The translations under genes and the position numbers were made by a program. The notes under the pieces are model-generated. The model had not been told where the DNA came from. It saw nothing but the letters and a program-made list of their open reading frames with translations, and made no database searches. From Sarcocystis neurona (Eukaryota > Apicomplexa > Conoidasida > Eucoccidiorida > Sarcocystidae): a stretch of 64,000 nt of DNA. Location of the stretch: the NCBI GenBank assembly GCA_000727475.1, contig KL647291.1, positions 5,255,730 through 5,319,729 of the forward strand, in the 5' to 3' direction. Shown here piece by piece: positions 36,501-48,600 of the stretch (its first letter is position 1; each line of letters starts with the position of its first letter).

Positions 36501-39500
36501 AGAAAACGGCACCACGAATAGGGAGCCGGGAGAGGTACCTAGCTTCCATGTGTCTCCTGCGGCACCCAGCGTTGCTCGACTCTCGTAGATCCCGTCTGCT
36601 GGACCTGTGTAGTGGTCTAAATGAGACGGATCGAAAACCGGTGCGGCTGCCGCTGCCGCCCTTCCACCCCTTGACGACGGTGGGGCGGATACAGCGGCTG
36701 CAAAACCGGTGGGTGCCGCCAGCAGCAGCAAGCCCCGTTTGCAGGCCGTCGACAGGAAGAGCAAAACCACAGAGAGATAGTTAGCCGCAAGCAGGTAAAG
36801 CGTCTTCAACGTTTCTGTGTGCTGGGGGCTGCTGTCCTGCGACACCGCTGGGGCAGAACCTGAGGAGAAGAAGTTGTCTTTTGTCGAGCTGCTTCTCTCC
36901 GTCGACTGTGTGCGATGGACGGAAGCAGCACCTGCGTGCGCACTGCTGCCCTCTTCCGCTGTTGAACGCATCGAAAAAGCAGCAAAGGCAGGTGTCCTGC
37001 TGCTGCCCGTAGCACATGCAGCTAGCCTGTGAGACACGCCTTTCCACGAGAATAGCTCGGAAAGAAAGTAAATTAGAGGCTCGACTGGCAGCACCAGTGG
37101 AATGACTTGGCCAGACGGATGGACCGCGGAAGGTGACGACGCAGTATTGCAGAGCTCAGACGATGTAGCAACTGCCTCACCAGGTGCTCCTAACGAAGCT
37201 TCCACTGCTTTCCTTGCACCTGACGCTGCGGCCCTTCCGGTCGTAGCTGCTGTTACTGCTCCCGGTCCTTTCTCGACGATTGCTGGGGCGGCTGATTCTG
37301 CGTAGCGAAGAGCCACCGGCCAGTCGAGCCCGTCGCAGGTGCTTCTGTCGCCTGCAGGCGGCGTTTGTGACAGTGAGGATCTTGCGTCGCCTGCTCCGCT
37401 GCTTGCAGGACGACCACACTGCAGAAAAGGAGGAGGCTGTGACTGGCTGTGGGAGGGGGCTAAAGGTATGGACTGGAGCTTCCTCGACATCGTGCGGCAG
37501 AGAAGAAGCAACTGCCTTTTTAACAAGTGCAGAACGACCGGCTCCTGCAGCGCGTCCAGGAGGCGTAGAGCTGACAGCACGCGCACTGACAGCCCTGTCT
37601 GCAACCAAACGCAGCAGAATAATTTCTCGCAGAAACCGTCAAAGACACAGAAGCCCCTCCGATCCTCTGTCAGCAAGGAAAGGCAGAACACAGCCCACAT
37701 GGTTAGGGACGCAGGTGAATTCTTGCGTGCAAAGGGATAGGAAAGTGACATGATTTTCTGAACAGCAAACGCCTCGAAAAGATGGAAAGATGAGCAGAGC
37801 CTGGAGAGCTCCAACACTTTTCGTGCCGTCGTACACAAGTGAAAAATGAAGTGTCTTCTAGTACTGCTGCTACCACAAAGACTGCTGAAATTCCGGCTGC
37901 CGATAATTGTGCGGTTCAAAGGTGTAGAGCAAAAAACTCAACCACCCGTCAGCAGCAGTCGCTCGTAGGCCGTCCGCGGAAGGCGTGCTTTCACTTGACA
38001 GCTCGCACAACCTCTTCACAGCCACCAGCAGGGCCGATGCGACTGATGTCGCCAACACACACGCCCTAGGCTCGTGACGAGGCGTCCTATCAAAGGGAGC
38101 AGTATAATGTATGCATATGTATATATGTATATGTAAGTGTTTTTATACATGAAATGCGGCAGCTGGTCAGTGCAGTACTGTCACATCTGGCTGTCGGGGA
38201 CGTGCAGTACAAATCCTTTGTGAAGCTGGATAAGGGGCACACAGTGTCGGCTTCTACAAGCACGACGCAAAAACGAGCCAGCGACGTGAATCGCGCACGA
38301 ACGCCAACGTTTCGAAAAAACTTCGTGAGGTATCCAGCAGCAACGGGGGCGAAGAAAGTGAAACCGCACGTATGCCCTATGTCTGTCGACAGAACTCCTT
38401 GGTGCCTCCTCTGGATCCGGTCGCCTGGCTTTTGCTGCTGCTGCTTGCCAGCTGCTTCCGTGTACCGATGGGCCCGGAAACGGCAGCAGCGTCCGTGGTA
38501 GCGGACTGGCCGGCACCTGAACCCCCTCCGTGCGCCCGTACTGCTGCGGCGGACTGTTTCTCAAGGACAACTCAACTGAGAACAGGGAAGTCTGCTTCTC
38601 CTCACCTGCGTAGAACGTTGTAGGCTTCTACAGCATGTTCGCTGTAGCAAACATGCTTCTCTGTGCACTGGAGTATCTGAGGATGCAACTGTTTCATACG
38701 GTCCATCTCATCGGCGTGAAACTCTGTAAAGGTTTCTCTTTATCACTGCAATACGGTTGCTCACGAGTCACATACGCACAAGCGCGGCTGAATCTTTTCT
38801 GCACAGGATCTTCTGTGAACGCGCACAGCTGGTCTGGAGCAAGGGTTCGGCGGCCAAAATCGTTCAAACAAAGAAGCTTCACGCTTCTATATGGCTGCGC
38901 GGTCGTAGGTCTGACCCACGTATCTGCAGACCGAGTCGCCGACCGAGAGGCTGCAGTCGACGCCTGTATGTAAAGAAATACGTGTATCAGCTTCCTGTGC
39001 ACGTTCCCGAGGGGACGACGTACACACGTAACCTCTGCACGGCTGCGGATATGTGTGATAAAATCCTTCGCATGCGTCTGCCTGGACCACCGTACGGCTC
39101 TGCTGCGGCGGGACCGCGTGCAGCAGTGACCCGTCTAGGACCCCATACACTGCATCGACGTAGTACACGCGAAACAGAGTCCTTTTGCAAGTTTAGTGGG
39201 CGCAAATATTGACGGCGACTTTTTCCGCCCACCTATGCGTGTCTGACGACGTTTCACAAGGTGACAACCTCTGCACCTGCGTGTGTGTCCGCACGCAGTT
39301 TCTGTGCGGGTACGCCGTCTGATCGCACACGTGAACCCCGCTATTGCTGCTGTGCTGCGCTGTCCATATTCTGTTTGTAAGACCTACATCCCCATACAGG
39401 TGGTGGAGGAAGATTCGTCAGTTACTACAAGGAGCAGGAGGTGTGCAGAAAGGAAAGCAGCAAGAAGGGCACTTGATCTCACGTTTCTTGAGATCGGCTC

Positions 39501-41902
39501 CAAATTTCGTGACAGCAGCAGCGCGAGCAGCGTCTCGCCGTCTTGCCCCGGCAACAGGCTATACTGGGCTACTGCGAGGCCTTCCAGAAGATCAACAGCG
39601 GCAGCTGCCGGGAGCGGCACGCTCAAGACGGTGGTGGTGGCCGTTCGCTGCTCCCGCTCCTGTCCCATGGTCTCCCCGTCCTGATGCGGCTCCACCGCGT
39701 TTCGCTGCCTGCTCTGCGTTTTCTCCGCTCCGGTGCTGTGCGTGATTTGCCGCTGCAGCCGCTGCTGCGGACGCGGATGCTGCGGGAGTTTTCGAAGCTG
39801 CTGCTGCCGTTGCAGGGCTTGGGCACTCTGCACCACGCGAGAGACAACTGCTGCGTAGAACTGCGGCTCCCGCAAGCCTGCAGGCGTCGTGGTGCACAAA
39901 CCAGAACCGGCAACACATACCTTTCTCCCCACATACATGTATATACATATATATACATATATATATACACACGAGTGCACAGCAGTACGCACTTTGTATG
40001 TGGTCAGCTCGGCAGAAGATCACTTCTCCACAGGGGTGGTGGAATTCGTTACCCTGCATATAATACGTGCGTGTGGCTACTAAATATCTTAAGGCACACC
40101 TCTGCAACTGCAGGCAGAAGCAGCCACCATCCCCTGAGGCCTATGAATGGCGCTGCGCACGACGCTCAAATGGACTGCTTGTGGAGTGAGTACTCCCCAG
40201 TAGCATCGAGCTCCTTCCCACAAATACTTCCACGAATGCCTCTACGGCGTCCTTTTTCCTCGTCTGTGTGCCTGTCCCGCCAGTCTGACTGGCTGTCGAA
40301 CCACACGCTCGCGGAAGTGGTGCTCCTTTAGCTGTGCACTAGTACGCTGCATCCCCGGGCGAAAACGAAAACTCCCGGCATGTTTCTGGCGGCAACACAT
40401 TCGGAGAGGACGGTAGAGAAAGTGAGTTTACGAAGAGCCACAAAGATAAACTAGGGAGAGGCACACAGAGAAGAAGAAATCACAAAGACGCGTTCGCATA
40501 GAGAGGGAGGCGAGACAACGCGGCAAGAAGACTACACTCCCGCAGCGACGCATATCCACGTGGCCACATGGGCACACGTGAGTCACACGCGGCTCAGCAG
40601 GTAGGCACACATGCACAGAGAGGCCACATGGGCGGGGAGGGGAGGGGATGCGGGAAGAGAACATGGGACAGTCGTACAGTCAAAGAAAAATAAGAAGAAC
40701 CCGGCAGTGAACGGAAAGGGAGAAAAAGTTTTTCGTACACACCTCGACAGGTTTAAGTATCCCCCGTATAACTGGAAGCTAAGAAAAAGGGAACACGGGG
40801 CCCCCGTGGTGGTTTGCACGTAAGTCTGCGTACATACGTCTCTGCCGAAGGGCAGGATAAACGACAAATTCTACGTTCTTTGATATTTTGCCGTGCAAAA
40901 CGACTGGCTGCGCTCCTGCCAACACCGATTCTCTAACGTCTACCATAGAAACGCTAGCGCTGTTGCAACGAAGTACTTGTTCACCCTGTCGGCTGCCGCG
41001 TGGGCGCCTGGGGCCCGGCACCGCGTGGACATGCCGTAGGCGACAAACCGGTCGCCGCACCGGCGCCGCCGTTTTGTGGCGCTACTACATACGCACACGA
41101 TCGACGGTTCATTCCGAAGAGGCAGCCGCGGCAGAGACGCAGGTGGCCTGCAGCAGACCGCGCATTTCGGCGGAAGGCAAAGACATGCAGTGACGAAGGG
41201 GCCTACGAGTAGGCACTTCCAGCACAGAAGCAGCAGAAGCCGTCAGGCAGCGGCAGAGGAGCAACAGGAACGACGTCGCAGCAAGAGCAGGGAAGCTGCG
41301 GGCTAGCGCCGGTTGGCGAGATACAAGAAACTCTGCCTACCTGCGTGAGCAGCGGAGTGGGCGACTGCCGCCAGCAGCACCGGATCGAAGAGGGCGATGT
41401 GTCGGCGTATCATTGCAACCAAATGGTTTACTACGACTCCACAAAAACCCGCAGGCCGTGCGCGCATGATGACGTCCTCACCCCTTCCCGGAGCTAGTTC
41501 TGCAGCGAGTCCTTCTCCTGTTAAATCGGCGCGTACAGCTCCTACGAGCGCCGTCGCTCGTACACACGCACGTGTAGCTGCTGTTGCGTGCGTCTCCGGG
41601 AATGACTGTGAGGCTGCTGTTGGGCGTGCTCCTGCTGCTGCTTGCGCCGCCGCTGCGGCTGCGGCTACGGCCGGCTGCGTGAAGACACCTACGCTGCGCT
41701 GCCCATCTTCAATCTGCAGCAGTCTCTTTTCCGCTGCCGCGTACCTGCACAGGCCAGTCAACAGCGCCCTCTTTCAAAAGGCCACCACCTGTGTTGCAGC
41801 GTATAGAGAAGGGTGCAGACGGCACGTAGACGCCGTACTACCTCGGCCCCCCACCAGCACCCTCTGTGCGATTTTCGACGGCGACACACGTGAGGACAGC
41901 AT
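33519..41902 (-). CDS. Large solenoid-like protein, possible mitochondrial presequence, ~14 exons
   Basis: Exons in transcript order: 41789-41902, 41341-41713, 40838-41081, 40194-40271, 39388-39877, 39033-39181, 38606-38723, 38517-38553, 38149-38410, 37946-38042, 34555-37884, 34436-34461, 34041-34097, and tentatively 33519-33757. Splice phases match except between the second and third, where the acceptor is unresolved. Start: ATG at 41902 opening MLSSRVSPSKIAQRVLVGG, basic and hydroxylated with no acids, as in mitochondrial targeting sequences. Long hydrophobic helices alternate with alanine, serine and glutamine inserts (FYAAVVSRVVQSAQAL, AAAAVDLLEGLAVAQY). Total near 1,800 residues. The helical pattern suggests an organellar repeat protein, but I recognise no domain; a trafficking-complex subunit is an alternative. 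The 3' end is uncertain. Confidence 0.6.
34555..37884 (-). CDS. 3.3-kb exon of the large solenoid-like gene
   Basis: The longest uninterrupted coding stretch in the window (1,110 codons, phase 2 to 2). It begins after acceptor GAATTTCAG at 37885 and ends at donor GTAAGA at 34554, so the in-frame stop at 34551 lies in the intron. It mixes ordered helical segments (VLSALRLLDALQEPVVLHLL, WCISFLYELLSAFDLPSF, LLAVGYACLCYVERYLKEA) with disordered Ala/Ser/Gln/Glu-rich linkers. Confidence 0.8.
37946..38042 (-). CDS. Exon of the large solenoid-like gene
   Basis: 97 bases, phase 1 to 2; encodes SALLVAVKRLCELSS. Donor GTGGTT, acceptor GCGACATCAG. Confidence 0.6.
38606..38723 (-). CDS. Exon of the large solenoid-like gene
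   Basis: 118 bases, phase 1 to 2, acceptor CTTTACAG, donor GTGAGG. Encodes FHADEMDRMKQLHPQILQC and HAVEAYNVL, clearly protein-like. Confidence 0.75.
39033..39181 (-). CDS. Exon of the large solenoid-like gene
   Basis: 149 bases, phase 2 to 1; encodes LFRVYYVDAVYGVLDGSLL and CEGFYHTYPQPC. Donor GTTACG. Confidence 0.65.
39388..39877 (-). CDS. Exon of the large solenoid-like gene
   Basis: 490 bases, phase 1 to 2, acceptor CGCCTGCAG, donor GTAGGT. Encodes FYAAVVSRVVQSAQALQ, a glutamine/arginine linker and LLALLLSRNLEPISRNV. Confidence 0.78.
40194..40271 (-). CDS. Exon of the large solenoid-like gene
   Basis: 78 bases, phase 1 to 1; encodes KKDAVEAFVEVFVGRSSMLL. Acceptor GGCGGGACAG, donor GTACTC. 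Confidence 0.65.
40838..41081 (-). CDS. Exon of the large solenoid-like gene, 5' boundary uncertain
   Basis: Encodes RGSRQGEQVLRCNSASVSM and KNVEFVVYPALRQR; donor GTATGT. Acceptor TAGTAG at 41082 gives phase 0, but the upstream exon ends in phase 1; an acceptor at 41013-41014 (GAACAAG) would fit phase 1. Confidence 0.6.
41341..41713 (-). CDS. Exon 2 of the large solenoid-like gene
   Basis: 373 bases, phase 0 to 1, acceptor GACTGCTGCAG, donor GTAGGC. Alanine-rich with a clear helix pair FCGVVVNHLVAMIRRHIALF and PVLLAAVAHSAAHA. Confidence 0.75.
41789..41902 (-). CDS. Exon 1 with presequence-like N-terminus
   Basis: 38 codons from ATG to CAG, donor GTGGTG, phase 0. Rich in Arg, Ser and Thr with no acidic residue until the next exon. 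Confidence 0.6.
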
Positions 41903-42182
41903 ACGACGGTGGCTGAATGTCCAGCCTATCCGCTGCCTCCAGTATCTAATCCTATGGCACTTCTACATATATGTGTACATATATATATATATATATACAC
42001 ACGCACACCTACGGCAGCACTGGCATACATACAAATATATGCATACGTGTACGCACGTGTGCAACGCACGTCCTTCTCGCCCCCGGAACACCAGTTGCCA
42101 GTCAGACCGAGAAGGAGTCCGCATTCTAAAGTTTGAATTCTCCCTCCGGTCCTGCTCGCCTTCGGCAGCCACCCGCGCGTTG

Positions 42183-42627
42183 CTACCAGAGCCCGCCTTG
42201 GATAGTCAGAGCCTCGGCACGCAGCCAGTTCGCAGTTTTTCTCTCGTACGCTGTCGCAGGCGGCGCTGCGCGTACAAGGCACGCATTGACGCCGAGAGCT
42301 TTTCGTGGAACACATTTACTGGGGAGGAAATCGGCTGGGGAATGCTTCTGCAGTGGAGAAGACTCCCGGGTCATGCTGCAGCACGCTCGTGTGCAGCTGT
42401 TACCACTGCGCAACATTTTCTCCCCTTCCCGGCGTGTGGGCACCCTCAAGAGAGGGGAGGTGGTCCACATCCGATGAGAAATTTGGATAACACTACAGCG
42501 CTGCTGCTGCAAAAAAACAGTCTTCCAGCCGACGACGCACGCAAGCGAATGGAAGGCCGGATCATCGCCTGTGCTCTTCTTCTCCCCACGTGCTGAGGCG
42601 AAGAGCCACCACCCTAAGTTGCGACGC
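42183..42627 (-). CDS. Terminal exon of the helical-repeat gene
   Basis: 445 bases from acceptor GTTCCCCGCAG to a TAG stop at 42183-42185. Basic and Ser/Cys-rich, ending NWLRAEALTIQGGLW. No RAP-domain motif is visible. The next minus-strand gene starts 281 bases downstream. Confidence 0.6.
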
Positions 42628-45600
42628 CTGCGGGGAACTTTCTCTCCAGAACGACTTTCTTTCTGCAGCAACAGCGCTGGGGCGTCTTCTTACACTGCTT
42701 TCGCATTTGTAAGACAGGTAATGCGCTCGAGATACCACAGCCCTCCTGCCCCTTGCTTGGGGATGCGTATACATAAGAGCAGTCACACGCACACAGAGTA
42801 TTCACACACACCCACTTACAAACACACGTGTATGTATTTATGTAGGCGTCGTGGCTGCTTGTGTAGAGTCTACCACCAGAAAGGAGGTCTTACCGCAGCA
42901 GCAGAAAAATGACTTCGGCGGGGGTGAGTGCTGCGCCCTCCGGTGCGTCGCTTGCGCTCCTGCTCCTGTCGTGAACATAATATTCCTGGTGCTGTATCTG
43001 ATCCTCGGGTGTTGGCGTGCACACAGCAGCAGGACCAACATCAGCAGCAGCACTTTCGCCGGGTGTTCTGTCCACCACACGCCAGGCCTTCACGTTTCGC
43101 AGCAGGAAGTCCACAGCACTTAGCTCGACTACTTCCGTAACGCCCCCTTCCGAGTAACTTCCTGCACCTGCAGCCTCGACAAACTCCGCTGTTTCCCTTT
43201 TCCGCAAGGACAGGAGTGCTTCTTCAGGTCCACCGTGTGCTTGTACAGCCGCCGAGCTCCCCGTGGGTTCGCCTGCTCCTCTCACTTCTGCGTAGGAAGG
43301 GAGGTCCCGCATTGTTGCTGGTTCTGCTGTTTCCCTTCCTGGTAGTCCTCCTCCTGCTGCCCTCCTTCTCTCAGATAAGACGGCTGGAGCTGCGGTCGGC
43401 TGCCGCGCGTCGACTGTCGCAGCTGCGAGCACCGCCGCCGGCACTCCTCCACAGGGACGGGTATCTGTCGCACCACACACAGCCGAATTGTCCCTAGAAG
43501 GCTGCTGCGCGCACTGCAAAGTTTCCCCTCTACCAGTATACCCTGCAGCACAGCAGAAGAGGGTTTAGCAGCAGCACCAGCAGCGGCGGAGGCCTGGTGA
43601 GCAGCAGCAGCGAAGCACGACAACAGCAGTGGGATCGGAGTACTCAGGAGTTGGCTCAGCAACGCCAAACCCCCCCGGCCCCGGCCCCCAGCTACGTGTG
43701 CACAGCTACATGCGTGTATGTAGACAAAGTTGTCTACACACCTGCAATCACATATACATGTGGAGAAACGTGTTCAGACGAACACGTGTGACATACCACT
43801 CCATGACTGGGGTAGCGTCTGCCTGACGACGGCCCAGTTGTCGCCCGTGTATGCGAAACTAGCAGGGAGAATCAACCAGCAGCGGTGTAGGGCTGTCCAG
43901 CTGTGGGGACGGGAAAAACAAACTCGTGAGGCAGAGGAGTGAGCATCAAAAGCAGCGGGGCCAGCGACGGCTGACGAGGAAACAGCAGCAGCGCAGGATC
44001 CTTCGGCGTAACTAGCGAGAGGTGCAATCGCGTGCGTGCACGGGAGAAAGAGCTGCAGAGGCAGATGCAGAAACAGCAGCAGCACCAGCAAAAGTAGTCG
44101 AGCAGCAGTCGCAAAGCGGCGCTGAGCAGCAGGAGCAGCGGCACCGGGTACGAAGATGTGGCGGCGAAGAAAGACGACGAGAGCCCTACCAGCAGCTGTC
44201 TGTGTGTTCGGTGCGTCGGTCGGATGGGCTGCGCGAGGAGGAGTGTGCGCGGCCTGTTTTTCTCCAGGGTCGACCGGGTGGGTCGCCAACTGTCTTCGCC
44301 AGTAGGCTAGAAGGTCCGCAGCGCCAAGGTGAGGGGCAGGCTGAGGTGTGGCGCGAGCAGCTAGCCACGCCAGCGTCCAGTCGGAAAGAAGATCCAGCGG
44401 CATGCAGCGGCTGAGTCTGCTGAAGCTCAGGCATGCAGGGAGAAAGGGCGCTTCCCTCTCACTGAGAAAGACCGTGGGAGAGGACTCCACGGGCGGCGTA
44501 TTGGAGAAGTACGTTGGGGAGGCATGCAGCTGGGGCTGTCTCTGCGCGGTGGCGAGCACAGGAGAGCCAGCAGCCAACAGGACGTGGGCTGCAGTGATAA
44601 GAGTAGCAGCATCTGTTGTTCCCAGGCGGTGCAGCAGCTGTTCCTGGCACGAATGCAAAAACTGCTGCAGCGCGTGCTGCTGCAGCTGCTGAATAGACGC
44701 AGCTGCTGTTTCTGCGGGGTGCGCGGACACCCCGGCTGCTGGCAATGACGCGCGGGGTGCTGCCGCTGCTGCGCTGCCGCTGAACTGTCGCAGCAGCGCG
44801 GTGGCCGCCAGCTGCACGTGCGGCAGCACACACAGAGCAGCACGCACAGGCACGACACGCCTAAACAGAAAAAGAAATGGAACAACTGACGGAGAGAAAG
44901 TGGAAGGACGACCACCACATGGCCCTGCGACTTTCCCAGGATGTAGCGGAATTAGATATACCGCCACCAATATACTCTGCGCGGGAAGGAAAGCAGAACG
45001 TGGAAAGAGGTGATGTGTAAAAACCACACCAGTACATCTCCCTGCAACTCTACGTACGTGAACACATAAACACAGACCACAGGACAAATCTACACGTATA
45101 GGTATACATATGTATGTATGTGATGTGTATAGAAGAGAAGGACGCATAGGGTGTCGTGAGATACGGAGACACAGCCGTAGAGACACACAGACAGGGGAAA
45201 GACAAAAATGGTGGACCCACGTATGCACCTGTGCACAGACACTCGGGACGGCTCATAGAGCACAACAAAGAATCTACCGAATTGACAGCGAGACGGGCTC
45301 AGGACGTGAAGACGCTGCGGAATACGGCAGCGGGAGCAGCAAAAAAGAGGTTCGCAGCTGCGGCATTCAAGACGCCTGCACCCCCACGCAGGGGTACACA
45401 ACGGAGCGCCACGTGTGGAAAAAAAGGCTGCCTCTGCGCAGTGCTCACCTGGCAGGGGACCCCCGAACCCACGCACAAAATGTGAGTTCTAGGCAGGCGT
45501 CTCCTGCACCGGTACGGCCGACAACACTTCACAATGGATGGGCGGTGAAAAACTGTCGATCAAGTTACGGTCGTAGGAGAATGGGAGATGTCCCTCAGGA

Positions 45601-48600
45601 AGCGACGTCATCGAAGGGCTGCGGCTGTTTTCCTCCAGCAAAAAACACGTCATTTTCTACGTTGCCACTAGCCTCTTTCGCTCGTTCCACCTGCTGTCCT
45701 GTGGTCTTGCGCGAACCGATCAAGACATGATACGCGCAGACAATACAAGCCTCTATTCGCATTTTTGCATGCAGAGACAGTTGGCGAGGAATGAATGGTT
45801 CCGCAGTGTCAGGTGTTTATGTGCATGAACACAGCCGTACATGGGTCTATACGTGGGTCTTTGAGCAAATCCGGATATATACAAATATATGTAGAGTGTT
45901 TGTCCACCTACACACACGGGCAAACCCGTACATGCGTCTACGTGCTGTATCTTCTGCGTAGATATGTTCCTCGTTGCTCACAAGCGTATCGAGAAAACAG
46001 ACGGCGCTCATGCGGGGGAGGAGCGTCTGCGTTCTCGAGAGCAGCAGCCGCATCACTTCCAAGGAAGGAGGAGAAGGGATGCTCAACGAGGCGCATGCAG
46101 CGACGAGGTTTGCTGCGGTGCGCGGGGAAACGCTGCGCTCGAGGTGAAGCGGGACTGCAGCAAAAATGTCAGTCGCGGTCAACGCACCAGCAGCAGCAGC
46201 CGCAGCAAAAGGCGTTGCAGGGGTGCGCGGAGGCAGTGCAGAAGTCACGCCGAAAGTAGCCGCGCCAGCACAAGCCGCAGCAGCAGCAGCAACACAGAAG
46301 CAGCAGCCACAGCAGCAGGAAGCCGGCAAAACAGGCCCCGAGCACCGGATGCCCCTCCGCCTGTTGCCTGGCCGTCTACAACACATTCAGAAGCGGAGGC
46401 CTGCTGTTTGCGTCCTCTACGCCAGCGACACCGACTGATGTGGGGCACCACCAGGCGTGTCTTACAACCCTTACGCAGCAGTACATGCATACACTTATAC
46501 GTGCGCATGCATACGTGAATATGATATACACATACATATACAGACAAATATACGCGTAGGTGTTTGAGCGATTGCAGGCACACACGACCTATATATATAC
46601 TTACAGACACGTTCCGGCAGTGCTTAAATGTCTCTGCAGACGCGTGTAGCTGCTACAGGGACCCCGAGAGGAAATCGAAAGAGAGGTGGCGATGATTCCG
46701 AGCGTCATGGTACGGCAGGCTTGAGGTGGCGACTGCTCAGCCACTGCCGAGGGGGCAGCGCGGCGCCAGTCTTCACCAGTGCTTCTTACACTACATAGGT
46801 ATGGACATTCACTGCGAGGGACTCTGTGACACACACGCCGAAATGCTGAAAGTTCCGAACAACAAGATTTCCACAGGGAGTCGTGGACAATGTACGGCCT
46901 CCTAGGCCCTGAGGAAGGCACACAGAAATATATATATATATGTATGAAGTGAGAACAACGCGTAACTACGCGTCTTTCGACGGAAGCTCTTGAAGAGTTA
47001 TAGGGATACACACACGTGTGGATCGCTGTGTCCACGTAACGCAGTGCGTGTGCCTCTCTACAGAGAGACGTACATGTAAGCTGCTGCCTGGTGGACGTCA
47101 ATCTTGTCTCACGCTGATGTGTGCGGAAAAAAAGATGCACGTGTATATTTAATAAGTTCTGCAGCGTGCGAGGGCAGCGAGACAAGTGACCGCTTCACGG
47201 GAATCAACAAGAACTGCAACGGCAGCAGCGGGGACACCAGCACGGCAACAGCAGGAGCTGCGGCAGCAGCAGCAGCAGGAGAAGAGCAGGAGTCGAGCTG
47301 CAGGGACGGCGTGTCCTCGCGAGCAGCAGCACCCAAAAGAGCAGCAGAGCAGTCACTACAGCAGCAGAAAATTGTTCTTTAGGGCAGCAGCCGATTCGTA
47401 AAAAGTCTCGTCGCCTTACGCGCTCTGTAGAAGGCATGCGTCCAGCACTCGGCGGTGTCGCGAGGCAACAGCTCGCGCAAACACGCAAAGGAAAGGGCGA
47501 GGCTACTTAGTAGCTGCGGCGTCATCTGGACAGAGATAGAAAAGAGAAAACGAGAGACAGTGAGAGAAAAAAAAGGATACCTGAAGTAGGACTGGAGAGC
47601 AAAATTGTGAAGAAAAGCCGAAGCGATATACAGAAGGAGCGACGAGGACAGCGTCGGAGGCGCGCGAAGAGAAAATATGGACAGAAGACGAAGGGCGGAG
47701 GAAGAGGTGCACAAGAAACGGCAAATAGGACGAGGCGGAGGCGACGAAGAACAGAAAGAAGAGAAAGAGGAGAGCAGGAATGACCAAAAGAAAGAAAAGA
47801 AGAGTACAGAAGCCTACCCGGGGATGACAAGGTATATCAAAAGAATAGCACGGGGGGGGGAGTCGAAGAGACTGGGGAAGAAGTCGGACCGCAAAGACTC
47901 GAAGAAACGCAGCATCCGACTACGGAGGAAAGGGGGGAGAGCAAAGGAGAGAACAAAAGAGAAGAAGACAGCAGCAAAAAACTCTCAGCAGAGGAGCGAC
48001 CGACGAAAGAGCAGCGGCCACTCATTGACGTAATATGAGAGAGCAGATCAGCATCCAACACCACATGCCAAAGCTCGCAGAAGAAGAAAGCGACAAGGCC
48101 TAGCGCACTGACGACTTCTGTGCGTCTACGGAGTATACCTGCCTGTCAACGAGGGGGGAGACCCGTATCTACGTCTGCTTAGTATATGCGGAGAAAGTCA
48201 GCGTCAAGAAGAGATCCTCGCCGGAGCGAGAAAAAGAAGGGGGGTTAATCCCCCTCCCTGGCACGCAGAGTTTGCGTGTGCAGAGAAAAGCGGCGATTCG
48301 CCTTTTTGCTGCCCCCCAGCCGCCCATCCACGCATGCGCGCGAGACGAGACGTAGACGTCCAGAACGCCCACAAAAAAAGCAATCTCTCTTCGAGCGCGC
48401 AGCACACAGTCTTCCTCCTACATAGACACCGGCCCGTGTAGTAGTACACGTTCACAGGCAGCGGTCGGTGAAGTTGCCTCGCGGGCGCAGACAAACAGAC
48501 AGAGAGTCGTTGCGATATATCTACGCACGCAGACAGACAGCAGGGAACGCACGCAGGCAGACCGGCAGGGAACGCAGATAAGTGCAGACGACCACAGAGA

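Noticed and set aside
41397..42596. 399-codon + strand open frame
   Set aside because: Passes through a TA/CA microsatellite in the middle and is antisense to two phase-consistent minus-strand exons.
47109..47400. Minus-strand Ala-rich frame with LLPLQFLLIPVKRSLVSL
   Set aside because: Its phase (2) does not fit the preceding exon (phase 1 out), whereas joining that exon to 46605-46743 fits; treated as CTG-rich intron.
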